Of a stretch of 64,000 bases of DNA, positions 27,946 to 37,334 are shown in pieces. A program made the position numbers and the translations under genes. The stretch lies in assembly GCA_937868765.1 (NCBI GenBank), contig CALMNL010000004.1, positions 1,438,749 to 1,502,748 of the forward strand, written 5' to 3'. The notes under the pieces were generated by a model. The model ran no database searches. It saw only the letters and a list, made by a program, of their open reading frames with translations, and was not told where the DNA came from. How positions within the stretch are numbered: the first letter of the stretch is position 1; each line of letters begins with the position of its first letter. The DNA is from an uncultured Desulfatitalea sp. Lineage in GTDB: Bacteria; Desulfobacterota; Desulfobacteria; Desulfobacterales; Desulfosarcinaceae.

Positions 27946-29376
27946 ACCCGCCATGCGGCGGGCCAGGGCCATCACCCGCCCGGCGCTGCCGTTGTCCGTG
28001 TACGCTCGGAAGATCTGCAGCTTTTCGGCCTCCAGCGAGCCCTCGGCATGGATGGCCAGCACCTCCTGGTAAGCACCGTAGTCCGATGCGGTCAGATCCC
28101 GGATGAAATTCATCATCTGCATGCGCTGGGCGGCGGAGACCCCCTTGCGGCCCACCAGGTACTTGTCCAGGTAGGGGCGGGTGTCAGGGGCGGCCCAGTC
28201 CTCGTCACCTGGGCCGGTGACCAGGAGGCCGCCGGCCAGCTCCTGCAGGTGCTGCACGGCCGTGTGGTAGCCGTGGGCGAAATGGCTTTTGGCGATGTTG
28301 ACCAGGAGCGGGTCGGGCGCCACCTGGCCGCGGGGCTTGGGCACACAGCGCTCGGCGGCCTTGTGGGTGAGCGCTCGCAACGTCTCGGCGTAGGCGATCA
28401 GGCTGATCAGCTTCTCGCGCACATGGGTGGCGCTGAGGATTCCGTTGAAGTCGGCGATGACGGCCGCGGCCCCCACGATGGCGTCCACCAGCGGCAATTT
28501 GTAGGAGACCGCCGTGAAGCGGTGGTACTCGACGAAGGTCAGGGCCAGCGCGCCGGCGCGCCGGGTGTCGCCGTCGAGGAAAATGCGCGCGTTGGGCACG
28601 AAGACATCGTCGAAGACGGTCATGGTCTCCATCATCTTGTGCCGGGCGCTGATGGGCCGTTCACCAGGGTTCACGGGCGCGTCGCCGAACGGGCTGGCCA
28701 GCAGCTTCACGCCGGGGGTGTTTACCGGCAGGGCGAAGGCGATGCTCCAGTCGGCCTCGCCGGCGCCCATGGCCCGGGTGGGCAGCACGATCACCTCGTT
28801 GACATTGGGCGTCACCGAGGTGTGAATCTTGGCGCCGCGCACCACCACGCCGTCGTCGCGGCGTTCCACCACGCGCAGGTAGAGGTCCGGGTCCTGCTGT
28901 TCCGACGGCCGCCGCACCCGGTCGCCCTTGACGTCGGTCTGGGCCGTGGCCAGGGCCAGGTCGTTGTGGCGGCAGTGGTCATAGAAGGCGCGCACGCGCT
29001 GGTAATAGACGGGGTCGTCCATCTGCGCCGTGACGGCAAGCAGCGCGAACAGGGCGTCCGTGCCGATCTCCTTGATCAGCACCACCAGGGTGTCGCCCTC
29101 GGCCGTGGCGGCTTCGATCAGCCGGGAGCGCAGCAGCAGGTCTTCGGCGTTTCGGGGGATTTTGTAATAGCGGCTGTAGGCCTGGCCGTTCTCGGTCACC
29201 ACGGCCAGGTCGCGGAACCGGTCGCTTTCGGCCATGTGATAGTCGATGGTGGCATGCCGGACAGCCTTGCCGATGACCGGGTGCGCGGTAACATCCGGCA
29301 CCCACTGGCCGCGGAACCAGACCTCGCGGCCATCGCGCAGAGACGCGATATATTGATCGGGGGTTCGCAGGGGCAT
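27940..29376 (-). CDS. HpaB/AbfD-family flavoprotein (4-hydroxyphenylacetate 3-hydroxylase-like)
   Basis: A 478-aa protein of the 4-hydroxyphenylacetate 3-hydroxylase/4-hydroxybutyryl-CoA dehydratase superfamily: opening RTPDQYIASLRDGREVWFRG, central VVVRGAKIHTSVTPNVNEVI, then the helical domain EYHRFTAVSYKLPLVDAIVG. In AbfD a 4Fe-4S cluster is held by three Cys and one His; here the matching stretch keeps the His but has Tyr/Ser instead of the Cys, so the cluster is probably absent. GGAGG is 9 nt before the ATG. Last gene of the Liv-importer operon, after the acyl-CoA ligase, so the substrate may be a CoA ester. Whether it is an oxygenase, dehydrogenase or isomerase is open. Confidence 0.82.
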   Translation of the reverse strand: MPLRTPDQYIASLRDGREVWFRGQWVPDVTAHPVIGKAVRHATIDYHMAESDRFRDLAVVTENGQAYSRYYKIPRNAEDLLLRSRLIEAATAEGDTLVVLIKEIGTDALFALLAVTAQMDDPVYYQRVRAFYDHCRHNDLALATAQTDVKGDRVRRPSEQQDPDLYLRVVERRDDGVVVRGAKIHTSVTPNVNEVIVLPTRAMGAGEADWSIAFALPVNTPGVKLLASPFGDAPVNPGERPISARHKMMETMTVFDDVFVPNARIFLDGDTRRAGALALTFVEYHRFTAVSYKLPLVDAIVGAAAVIADFNGILSATHVREKLISLIAYAETLRALTHKAAERCVPKPRGQVAPDPLLVNIAKSHFAHGYHTAVQHLQELAGGLLVTGPGDEDWAAPDTRPYLDKYLVGRKGVSAAQRMQMMNFIRDLTASDYGAYQEVLAIHAEGSLEAEKLQIFRAYTDNGSAGRVMALARRMAGL

Positions 29377-29446
29377 TTTATTTTCCTCCGTTCGGGCTTT
29401 AATTTTGATGATAGGCTCGGCCGTCCGGAGGCGGAGAGGTCCGGTC

Positions 29447-31129
29447 CTATCCATTGTCCCGCAGCTGCCGGCGCAGGAACTTGCCGGTGAGCGTCTTGGG
29501 CAGTTCGTCCCGGATTTCGACGATCCGCGGGTACTTGTAGGCGGCCATGTGCGCCTTGCAGAAATCGATCAGCATCTGCGGCGAGACGTCTCCCCGGCGC
29601 CGGGCCTCGTCGGTGAGCGAGACGAAGGCCTTGACCGTTTCGCCGCGGTAGTCGTCGGGCACGCCCACCACCGCGGCCTCCTTGACGTCCGGGTGACGGT
29701 AGAGCACATCTTCGACGTCCCGGGGCCACACCTTGAACCCCGACACATTGATCAGGTCCTTCTTGCGGTCCACGATGTAGCACCACCCCTGGGCGTCCAG
29801 CTTGGCCACATCGCCGGTATGGAAGCGGCCGTCGCGAAAGGCCTTGGCCGTCTCTTCGGGCTTTTGCCAGTAGCCGTCGCTGATCCCCGGCCCCATCAGC
29901 ACCAGTTCGCCTTCCGCGCCCACCGGCATCTCCACCTCGGGATTTTTCAGATCCACGATCCAGGCGTCGTGGCCGGGGATCACCAATCCCACCGACAAGG
30001 CCCCGCTCTGGGCGTCCACCGGACCCTGCAGGCCCAGGGGCGTGATGGTGGCCGGCGAGCAGCTTTCGGTCAGCCCATAGACATTGTAGATGGTCAGCCC
30101 CATGGCGTCGCGGAACTTGGCCGCCGTGCTCGGCGAGACCGGCGCGCCGCCGCTGTAGGCTTTTTGAAAGCTGGACAGATCGTATTGCCGGCGCTGCGGG
30201 TGGTTGAGCAGGGCGATGTAGACCGTGATGGCCGCCACGGTGAAGGTGGCGCGGTGGGCCTGGATGAGGCGCAAGGTTTCGCCGGCGTCGAAGCGCCCGG
30301 CCAGGATGATGGCGACGCCCAGGTGAAAGGCGATGGCCACGTGGGCCACGATGCCGGTGATGTGAAACAGCGGGGCCACCCCCAGGATCACGTCGCCGGC
30401 GCCCAGGCGGCACGCCTTTTCGTACACCAGGGCGTTGTGCATCACGTTGCCGTGGCGGATCAGGGCCCCTTTGGCCGGCCCGGTGGTGCCGGAGGTGTAG
30501 ACCAGGTAGGCCAGGTCATCGGGTGAAGGCGGGGGGCCCTGATCCTCTGGCGGCCCTTCGGCGCGGATCAGCTCCAGGAAATCGCGGGTGCCGTCGAAGC
30601 GCTGTTTGGCGCCGGACCGGAACTGTTCGGGCGGCGCGGCTCCCGGCGGCAGCAGATCGATGGGCGCGGTGGTGATCACCTGGACCGCCGGCCGGTCCTG
30701 GACGGCCAGGGCCACCCGGTCCGGGTAGAGGTCTTCCTGGCAGACGATCCAGCGGGCGCCGCTGTCATGCAGATAGTGCTTCAGCTCATGGCCGGTGAAC
30801 ATGGGATTGAGCGGCACCGCTACGGCCCGCCGCATCCACACCGCCAGACAGGCGATCACCATCTGGGGGATGTTCTGCATGATCACCATCACCCGGTCGC
30901 CGGGCCTCACCCCCATCTGCGTCAGGGCGCCGGCCAGACGTCGCGACCACTGGCGGACCTGGCCGTAGCTGTAGGTGGTGTCGAAAAAGTGCAGGCAGGC
31001 CGATGCCGGTGCGGCATGGGCGGCGCCGTCGAAGGCCTCCAGAATCGTGCCCGGGGCCGCCTCGATCCGGGGCGGCAGCCAGTCGGGATAGCTCTTTTGC
31101 CAGAATCGCGTGCTCTGAGGAGCTGTCAT
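29447..31129 (-). CDS. AMP-forming acyl-CoA ligase
   Basis: A 560-aa adenylate-forming enzyme that would activate a carboxylic acid with ATP and CoA. Motifs: YTSGTTGPAKGALIRHGN (P-loop), VYGLTESCSP (adenine-binding), FHTGDVAKLDAQGWCYIVDR with Arg (hinge), and the C-terminal catalytic Lys in LPKTLTGKFLRR. The neighbours (Liv-type importer, SDR, HpaB/AbfD-like) suggest that it activates the imported compound. GAGGTG about 9 nt before the ATG. The exact acid is unknown; the length fits medium/long-chain or aromatic acid ligases. Confidence 0.93.
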   Translation of the reverse strand: MTAPQSTRFWQKSYPDWLPPRIEAAPGTILEAFDGAAHAAPASACLHFFDTTYSYGQVRQWSRRLAGALTQMGVRPGDRVMVIMQNIPQMVIACLAVWMRRAVAVPLNPMFTGHELKHYLHDSGARWIVCQEDLYPDRVALAVQDRPAVQVITTAPIDLLPPGAAPPEQFRSGAKQRFDGTRDFLELIRAEGPPEDQGPPPSPDDLAYLVYTSGTTGPAKGALIRHGNVMHNALVYEKACRLGAGDVILGVAPLFHITGIVAHVAIAFHLGVAIILAGRFDAGETLRLIQAHRATFTVAAITVYIALLNHPQRRQYDLSSFQKAYSGGAPVSPSTAAKFRDAMGLTIYNVYGLTESCSPATITPLGLQGPVDAQSGALSVGLVIPGHDAWIVDLKNPEVEMPVGAEGELVLMGPGISDGYWQKPEETAKAFRDGRFHTGDVAKLDAQGWCYIVDRKKDLINVSGFKVWPRDVEDVLYRHPDVKEAAVVGVPDDYRGETVKAFVSLTDEARRRGDVSPQMLIDFCKAHMAAYKYPRIVEIRDELPKTLTGKFLRRQLRDNG

Positions 31130-31168
31130 GCGTGTTCACCTCGCCCTGCCGGCGGTCGGCCGGACCCG

Positions 31169-31933
31169 CTACCATATAGTCCAGCCGCCGTCCACGTAGA
31201 TGGTTTGCCCGGTGACGAAATCCGAGGCCGGCGATGCCAGGAAGATAACCGTTCCTTCCAGCTCCGGCAAATACCCCCAGCGTCCCATGGGCGTCCGCTC
31301 GTTGATGAACTGGAACCGCTGGGGGTCGTTGCGGATCTGCGCCACCAGGTCGGTTTCGAAGTAGGTGGGGCCGATGGCGTTGACACGCACACCCTTGGGG
31401 GCCCACTCGATGGCCATGACCTTGGTGATCTGGTTGACCCCGCCCTTGGAAGCGGCATAGGCCACCTGGTTGGCGAGACCCACCATTCCCAGAATCGAGC
31501 TCATGTGGATCACCTTGCCGTAGCCGCGGGCGATCATGTGGGGCGCTACCGCCTGGGCCACCAGGAAATAGCCTTTGAGGTTGGTATCGATGACCCGGTC
31601 CCATTCCGCCTCGGGGTACTCGGTCACCGGTACCCGGTGGTTGACACCGGCGTTGTTGACCAGGATGTCGATGTGGCCGAAGGCGCTCGCGATGGCCGCC
31701 ACGGTCTGGGTCACCTGCCCCTTGTCGGTCACGTCCACGGTAAAACCTTGCGCCTTGCGGCCCAGCTCGCGGATCTTTTCCGTGACCCGCGCGAGGTCTT
31801 GGGCGCTGCGGCCGCACACGGCCACGTCGGCGCCGGCCTTGGCCAGGGCCGTGGCGCACACTTCGCCCAGGCCGCGGGTGCCGCCGGTCACCATGGCCAC
31901 CTTGCCGCTCAAATCGAAAATATCCAGAGCCAT
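31169..31933 (-). CDS. SDR family oxidoreductase
   Basis: A 254-aa classical short-chain dehydrogenase. Cofactor motif TGGTRGLGEVCA, NNAG at LVNNAGVNHRV, catalytic Ser in HMSSILGMVG, Tyr-x3-Lys in YAASKGGVNQI, and the C-terminal FVTGQTIYVDGGW. An Arg after the third Gly-region (CGRSAQ) leans toward NADP(H), but this is weak. GAGGTG is 6 nt before the ATG. It is in the catabolic operon between livF and the acyl-CoA ligase and probably oxidises or reduces a hydroxyl group of the pathway intermediate. Confidence 0.92.
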   Translation of the reverse strand: MALDIFDLSGKVAMVTGGTRGLGEVCATALAKAGADVAVCGRSAQDLARVTEKIRELGRKAQGFTVDVTDKGQVTQTVAAIASAFGHIDILVNNAGVNHRVPVTEYPEAEWDRVIDTNLKGYFLVAQAVAPHMIARGYGKVIHMSSILGMVGLANQVAYAASKGGVNQITKVMAIEWAPKGVRVNAIGPTYFETDLVAQIRNDPQRFQFINERTPMGRWGYLPELEGTVIFLASPASDFVTGQTIYVDGGWTIW

Positions 31934-32014
31934 ACATCACCTCGACGCTTGGAAGTTCTTGAATTACTCGGCCGTTGCCGGAGCCCGGAGGCGCTACCCC
32001 GCGGGCACCTGCGG

Positions 32015-32716
32015 TTACAAGGCCAGGTACTGCTTGATGACGGCCTCGTCATCCCAGATCGCTGCGATGGTGTCCGCGTGCACCACGCGCCCCTTCTCCA
32101 GGATGTAGCCCCGGCCGCACACCCGGCGGCAGAATTTGAGATTCTGGTCGGCCAGCAGGAGGGTGATGCCCTTGTCCCGGATCGCCTCGATCACCGCCGC
32201 CAGGTGGTCGACCACCAGCGGGGCCAGTCCCTCGGAGGGTTCGTCGAGCAGAATCATGTCCGGATTGGCCATCAGCGCCCGCCCCATGCCGAGCATTTTC
32301 TTCTCTCCGCCGGAGAGCAGGATGCCCAGCTGCTTGCGGCGGTCGCCCAGCACCGGGAACAGCTCCTCCACGCGCCCCTGATTCCAGTAGCCGTCGCGGC
32401 CGGAGAGCCGCCGGGCGATCTCCAGGTTTTCTTCGCAGGTCAGATCCGGAAAGATCTTCAGATCGTCGGGCATGTAGGCCATGCCGGCCTTGGCCATGAC
32501 GTACGGCGCCTGGCCGGCCACCTCCCGGTCCTGGAACCGGATCGAGCCGTTGCGCGGGGCCGTCAGTCCCATCACCGAGCGCAGGGAGGTGGTTTTGCCG
32601 ACGCCGTTGCGGCCGAGCAGCGCCACCACCTCGCCCGCTTCCACGGAAAAGGAGACATCCTGGAGAATATGCGATTTGCGATAGTAGGTATTGATCCCCT
32701 CGACCTGGAGCATCAT
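32015..32716 (-). CDS. livF: Liv-type ABC transporter ATP-binding protein LivF
   Basis: A 233-aa ATPase of the branched-chain amino acid/amide-type importers. Walker A LLGRNGVGKTT, signature LLSGGEKKMLGMGRALM, Walker B MILLDEPSEGLAP, H-loop region LLLADQNLKF with Gln where His is common (usual in LivF, which often has ...EQN). Its start overlaps the livG stop by 4 nt. Located on the cytoplasmic face with LivG, LivH and LivM. Confidence 0.95.
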   Translation of the reverse strand: MMLQVEGINTYYRKSHILQDVSFSVEAGEVVALLGRNGVGKTTSLRSVMGLTAPRNGSIRFQDREVAGQAPYVMAKAGMAYMPDDLKIFPDLTCEENLEIARRLSGRDGYWNQGRVEELFPVLGDRRKQLGILLSGGEKKMLGMGRALMANPDMILLDEPSEGLAPLVVDHLAAVIEAIRDKGITLLLADQNLKFCRRVCGRGYILEKGRVVHADTIAAIWDDEAVIKQYLAL

Positions 32717-33474
32717 GCCGGCACCTCCTGGCCCAGGTAGACTTCGCGCACCCGCGGATCATTTTTCACCGCATCGGTGGTGCCGTCGCCGATGACTTCG
32801 CCGTGATGCAGCACGATCACCCGGTCGGACAAAGAAAAGACGATATCCATGTCGTGTTCCACCAGCACGAAGGTGGTCTGTTTGCTGTGGGAGAGTTCGC
32901 GGATGTTTTCCAGGACCCGCACCCGTTCCACGGGGTTCATGCCGGCCGTGGGCTCGTCGAGAAAGAGCAGTTTCGGTTTGGCGGCCAGGGCCACCCCCAC
33001 CTCCAGCACCCGCTGGTCACCGTGCGAGAGAGCGCTGGCCACGGTGTCGGCCGCGTGCTGCAGCCCGATGCGTTCCAGAAGCTGCGCGACTTGGGCGCGC
33101 ACCGCCGTTTCGCGGCGGATGGCGCGCAACAGGTGTCGGGTGCGATCGGCCGCGGCCAGGGCGGGCAGGAGAATATTTTCGAAGACGGTGAGCTCCGGGA
33201 AGATGTTGACCAGCTGAAACGACCGGCACAGGCCCAGTTTCACCCGCCGGTGGACCGGCAGCCGGGTGATGTCGGTGCCGAGGAAGTAGATCCGGCCGGA
33301 ATCGGGGGGGATCGAACCGGAGAGGATGTTGATCAACGTCGATTTGCCGGCGCCGTTGGGGCCGATGATGGAGGTCAGGACCCCTTCCTGGAGTGACAGA
33401 TTGATGTCGGCGGCGGCCTGGACGCGCCCGAAGGCTTTGTTCAGGCTGACGATTTTCAGGATCTCCCTGGACAT
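32713..33474 (-). CDS. livG: Liv-type ABC transporter ATP-binding protein LivG
   Basis: A 253-aa ATPase. Walker A IIGPNGAGKSTLINILSG, LSHGDQRVLEVGVALA signature, Walker B KLLFLDEPTAGMNP and the H-loop FVLVEHDMDIVFSL, followed by the LivG C-terminal GEVIGDGTTDAVKNDPRVRE. The ATG at 33474 with GGAG 8 nt upstream opens the conserved domain; the longer frame above it is not homologous. Confidence 0.95.
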   Translation of the reverse strand: MSREILKIVSLNKAFGRVQAAADINLSLQEGVLTSIIGPNGAGKSTLINILSGSIPPDSGRIYFLGTDITRLPVHRRVKLGLCRSFQLVNIFPELTVFENILLPALAAADRTRHLLRAIRRETAVRAQVAQLLERIGLQHAADTVASALSHGDQRVLEVGVALAAKPKLLFLDEPTAGMNPVERVRVLENIRELSHSKQTTFVLVEHDMDIVFSLSDRVIVLHHGEVIGDGTTDAVKNDPRVREVYLGQEVPA

Positions 33475-33512
33475 GGAGGTTTCTCCATCGGATGGTGAAG
33501 GGTCGCCGGCCT

Positions 33513-34451
33513 CTATTTTCTTCGGCCGGATAAAATACCGACGATGCCGCCCCTGAACCCCATGATGATCACCAGCAGGATGATGCTGAACCACAGCATC
33601 CAGTTGTGGGTGAACCGTTCAATCACTTCGCGCAGCACGATGAACACGGCGCTGCCCACCATGGGCCCGGCAAAGGTCTGCAGCCCGCCGATCAGGGTCA
33701 CCAGGATCGGTTCGGCCGAGTGGCTCCAGTGGGCCGAAAAGGGGGAAGTACTGCTCTCCAGCAGCGTGCCCAGGGCGCCGGCCAGGCCGGCGAAGGCGCC
33801 CGACAGGACGAAGGCGCCGAGCCGGTAGTTCTTCAGCGAGACGCCGGCGAACGCCACCCGCTTTTCGTTTTCCCGGATGCCGGCCAGTACCAGGCCGAAG
33901 GGGGAATGGCGGATGCGGTAGATCAGAAACACGCTCAGGAGCAGCAGCGCCAGGATCAGAAAGTAGTAGGACTGCGGCTTGATGATCGGTATGGAGAGCG
34001 GCCCCAGCGCGATGGGCGTCCGGATGATGCCGACCAGGCCGTCGTCGCCGCCGGTGATGTCGCGCAGGTTCCAGATCAGCGAAAAGACCATCATGCCGAA
34101 GGCCAGGGTCAGCATGGCGAAGTAGATTTCGGTGTGGCGCACGCAGAAGAATCCGATCACTACGGCCAGCAATGCGGCGCACGCCACCCCTACCACGATG
34201 CCGAGCAGCGGGTGCGGAAGGACATGCAGCATGAACAGCCCCAGCCCGTAGGCGCCCCCGGCATAGAAGGCGGCGTGCCCGAACGAGAGCAGGCCGGTGC
34301 GCCCGAACAGGATATTGTAGCCCATGGCGAAGATGGAGAGGATCATCACCCGCGACGTCAGGTAGATCAGAAAGCGTCCGCCGATGAGACCGATGAGGAC
34401 CAGCGCGGCCAGCGCGATCCCTGCGAAGAGGATGGGAGCATATCGCTTCAC
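33513..34451 (-). CDS. livM: Liv-type ABC transporter permease LivM
   Basis: A 312-aa permease with eight to nine TM helices. It has the LivM motifs GYNILFGRTGLLSFGHAAFY and the cytoplasmic EAA-like loop FGLVLAGIRENEKRVAFAGV. GTG start, 3 nt after the livH stop. It forms the channel with LivH. Confidence 0.94.
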   Translation of the reverse strand: MKRYAPILFAGIALAALVLIGLIGGRFLIYLTSRVMILSIFAMGYNILFGRTGLLSFGHAAFYAGGAYGLGLFMLHVLPHPLLGIVVGVACAALLAVVIGFFCVRHTEIYFAMLTLAFGMMVFSLIWNLRDITGGDDGLVGIIRTPIALGPLSIPIIKPQSYYFLILALLLLSVFLIYRIRHSPFGLVLAGIRENEKRVAFAGVSLKNYRLGAFVLSGAFAGLAGALGTLLESSTSPFSAHWSHSAEPILVTLIGGLQTFAGPMVGSAVFIVLREVIERFTHNWMLWFSIILLVIIMGFRGGIVGILSGRRK

Positions 34452-34454
34452 GGC

Positions 34455-35327
34455 TCAGACCGCCTTCCCGAAAAAGCCCTGGGGCCGCCAGAGGAGCACG
34501 GCGGCCATGAGGATAAAGGTGAGGAACATGTCGAAGGCCGGCAGGAAGCGGGTGCCGAAAGAAGAGAGCAGGCCGATGACCAGCGCCCCCAGAAACGCGC
34601 CCTTCAGGCTGCCCAGACCGCCGATGACGGCCACCACGAAGGCCTCGATGATGATGGCCTCGCCCATGCCCGGCGTGAGCAGGCCGATGTAGGGGACCGC
34701 CAGAGCGCCGCCCACGGCGCCGAGCCAGGTGCCGAAGACGAACACGCCTGTGAATAGGGCCGGCACCCGCACGCCGATGGCGGCGGCCATTTCACGCTCG
34801 GTGGAGGCCGCCCGGATGATGCGGCCGTACCAGGTCTTTTCGATCAGGGCCCACAGGCCGAGCGCCACCAGCGGTCCGACGACGATGATGAACAGGTTGT
34901 AGACGGGAAAGAAGCGGCCCAGGATGTTGACCGAACCGCTCAGCCCGGGCACGCTGGGCGAACCGATGGAGCCGGCGCCCCAGATGATCTTGACCAGATT
35001 GTCGAACAGCAGCACGAAGGCGAAGGTCAGCAGGAGCTGGTAGGGCAGCTCGAGTCCGTACACGTGCCGCAGAAAGAATCGTTCGATGACGAAGCCGACC
35101 GCGCAGACCACCAGCGGGCCGACCAGCAGGCCCAGCCAGAAATTGCCGCCCATGAGCTTCAGGGCCGTGAACGCGCAGTAAGCCCCCAGCATGTAAAAGC
35201 TGCCATGGGCGAAATTCAGGACGCCCAGCACGCCGAAGATCAGGGTCAGACCGCTGGCCACCAGCCAGATGAACATGCCGGTGGAAAGCCCGGCCAGGCA
35301 CACGTGCACCAAGGATTCCAGGTTCAC
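34455..35327 (-). CDS. livH: Liv-type ABC transporter permease LivH
   Basis: A 290-aa permease. LivH motifs: LTLIFGVLGVLNFAHGSFYM near the start and the loop YGRIIRAASTEREMAAAIGV, ending with LWRPQGFFGKA. Seven to eight TM helices. GTG start at 35327 with GAGGAG 6 nt upstream. Encoded between the binding-protein gene and livM. Confidence 0.94.
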   Translation of the reverse strand: MNLESLVHVCLAGLSTGMFIWLVASGLTLIFGVLGVLNFAHGSFYMLGAYCAFTALKLMGGNFWLGLLVGPLVVCAVGFVIERFFLRHVYGLELPYQLLLTFAFVLLFDNLVKIIWGAGSIGSPSVPGLSGSVNILGRFFPVYNLFIIVVGPLVALGLWALIEKTWYGRIIRAASTEREMAAAIGVRVPALFTGVFVFGTWLGAVGGALAVPYIGLLTPGMGEAIIIEAFVVAVIGGLGSLKGAFLGALVIGLLSSFGTRFLPAFDMFLTFILMAAVLLWRPQGFFGKAV

Positions 35328-35429
35328 AACGCTCCTCTACCTCCCGATGCGGCCGGCGGCGGTGCCGCCGGCCGGATTTATCGACCCGCAGGATGAAAGG
35401 GGTCGAAACGGTCGCGTTACGGCCCGGCA

Positions 35430-36713
35430 TCAAAAGGGCGGCCGGGTTCCCTCGCCCTCGAAAGGCGGCCGGTTGAAGCACTCCTTGGCCGGCACCAGGA
35501 TCTGCTTGCCCATGATTTTGAAGGGGTATTTGTCACTGGCCACCGTCAGCCCCCAGGGCACGTCGTACATGGCCTGGTGGTCTTCCTTGCGGAAGACCCG
35601 CTGGCCGGCCGGCGAGTCCATGGTCATGCCTTCCAGGGCCTGGATAACCGCCTTGGTCTCTTTGGACCCGGCGGCCTCGACTGCCTTCTTCAAGGCGAAC
35701 ATGGCCGAGTAGCCGGTTTCCGAAACGTAGGCCGGATAGTGGTTCCAGCGTTTGCGGAAGCGTTGGACCCAATCGTTGTTGGTGCTGTTGTTCGGATACA
35801 GGAAGAAATAGCGCCCCGAGATCCACACGTTGTCGGGCATGTCGGCGCCCAGTCCCTCGAGCACATCCATGGCCGCGCCCACCGGGAACATGACATGTTT
35901 GATGCTCTTGAACAGACCGGCCTGCCCGGCCTGCCGGACCATGGTGATCAGTTCGCCGGCCCATTCGGTGGAGTAGAGGCCTTCGGGCTTGGCGTCCAGG
36001 ATCGTGTTGATGTGCGAACGGAAGTCGGTGGTGCCGAAGGGCGCCCAGGATTCGGCGGTGAACGAGACCCCCGGCTTGAGCTTGGTCAGGGTGTTCTTGA
36101 ACATGTCCCAGCAGGTGTAGCCGTATTCGTACTTGGGACTGATGGTGGCCCAGGTGGCGGCGGGCAGATCTTTGGCCACGAAGGCGGCGGCGTTGCCGTC
36201 CTGGTAGGTCGGCGTACAGATTCGGAAGATCTGCTTGATGCCGTTCTTGAAAACCTGCTCTTCGGTGAGCTTTTCGGTGGCCGCATGGGTGACGATCAGG
36301 ATCCGGTCCAGTTCGGCCATGACGGGGGCCAGCGCCAGGGCCTGGCCGGAAGAGTCCACGCCGCCGAGGAAATCGGCGCCCCAGCTGTCGACGAAGTAGC
36401 GCGCGTTCTGGATCGCTTCCGGCGCCTTCAGGGTGGAGTCGCGGAATTCGACCTCCAGCTTGTTGCCCGCGATGCCGCCGCCGGCGTTGATCTCCTCCAT
36501 GGCCAGGGTCACACCCATTTTGTGGAATTCGCCATATCCGGCCAGGGTGCCGGACATGATCGCCTGGTAGCCCACCTTGATCGGTCCCTTGATTTTGGGT
36601 GTGGCCGCCCACAGTCCCGTGGGCCTGGTGACGCCGACCCCCAGGGCCGCCGCCCCGGTGGTCAGAAGTCCGGCTTGAATAAAGCGTCTGCGAGTCCATC
36701 CATTGTTTCCCAT
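35430..36713 (-). CDS. Liv-type ABC transporter substrate-binding protein, Tat signal
   Basis: A 427-aa periplasmic binding protein of the Peripla_BP_6 family (leucine/amide type). The N-terminus WTRRRFIQAGLLTTGAAALG is a twin-arginine signal. The mature part opens with IKVGYQAIMSGTLAGYGEFH and has GGGIAGNKLEVEFRDS; later FLGGVDSSGQALALAPVMAE. Tat export is less usual for this class and may reflect folding with ligand in the cytoplasm. GGGAGG lies 6 nt before the ATG. First gene of the importer operon. The ligand is unknown; aromatic or short organic acids fit the downstream enzymes. Confidence 0.93.
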   Translation of the reverse strand: MGNNGWTRRRFIQAGLLTTGAAALGVGVTRPTGLWAATPKIKGPIKVGYQAIMSGTLAGYGEFHKMGVTLAMEEINAGGGIAGNKLEVEFRDSTLKAPEAIQNARYFVDSWGADFLGGVDSSGQALALAPVMAELDRILIVTHAATEKLTEEQVFKNGIKQIFRICTPTYQDGNAAAFVAKDLPAATWATISPKYEYGYTCWDMFKNTLTKLKPGVSFTAESWAPFGTTDFRSHINTILDAKPEGLYSTEWAGELITMVRQAGQAGLFKSIKHVMFPVGAAMDVLEGLGADMPDNVWISGRYFFLYPNNSTNNDWVQRFRKRWNHYPAYVSETGYSAMFALKKAVEAAGSKETKAVIQALEGMTMDSPAGQRVFRKEDHQAMYDVPWGLTVASDKYPFKIMGKQILVPAKECFNRPPFEGEGTRPPF

Positions 36714-37334
36714 GACAATCCTCCCCTGTTGAGTGGTACGCGATTGATAAGATGGGATTCATGAACAACCCCGGAAAATAGTGCCCCCTATGCTGGGAGA
36801 CCGAACCCGTATGGATCTGAGAAAAGAGACCTGATGATCAGGTCGCACCGGCCGCTGCCCATAGACTGGCTGGAAGGGGCCGTTTTTAGCGAAAAATGCG
36901 CAAGCCGCACACCGCGGCGTACGAAGCGATGGGCTGTTCGGGCTTGCGGCAAGAATGGCGCATTGAATTCATTCAGAGGGCCGATAGTTGAAAGTGTTTA
37001 TGAGATACTGAAATTTTGTCAAGCATTTTTTCAACCGGCAAAGGGCCGGCAACCGATTTTCAAGATATTAGAAATCATATTGGAGCCATATTTTATCGCC
37101 ATGTCGGCTCGCTCCGATTCCAGGCGCGGGGCAGGCGGCGGGCGAAGAAAAATTCAATATATTGAACGTCGGGCGGTTGTCATTTGTTCGCGGGTATGTT
37201 AGTCGACGTGACATCGCCGACATCTGAACGTCTCACTCCCGGCATCGACCCGAGTCCCATGACAATCGAAACTGGCCTGGCGGCTTGCATTCGGGGCTGT
37301 GCCGGCAGGCAACCACCTTCGCTCTGGGGGGGCT
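36714..37334. other. Divergent intergenic region of the importer operon and its regulator
   Basis: About 620 bp with no convincing gene. It separates the importer operon (minus) from the XRE-cupin gene (plus). The middle (~36970-37170) is AT-richer than the surroundings and must hold the promoters of both. The only clear symmetric site is the 14-bp palindrome at 37153-37166. No good -35/-10 pair could be fixed by eye. Confidence 0.5.
37153..37166. promoter_or_regulatory. 14-bp palindrome, putative operator
   Basis: TTCAATATATTGAA is a perfect palindrome 168 bp before the XRE-cupin start and 440 bp before the importer operon start. Size and symmetry suit a dimeric XRE regulator. That the neighbouring protein binds it is inference. 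Confidence 0.45.

Noticed and set aside
27940-29376. Calling this gene abfD (4-hydroxybutyryl-CoA dehydratase)
   Set aside because: The Cys ligands of the 4Fe-4S cluster are not seen in the expected stretch, so only the family is claimed.
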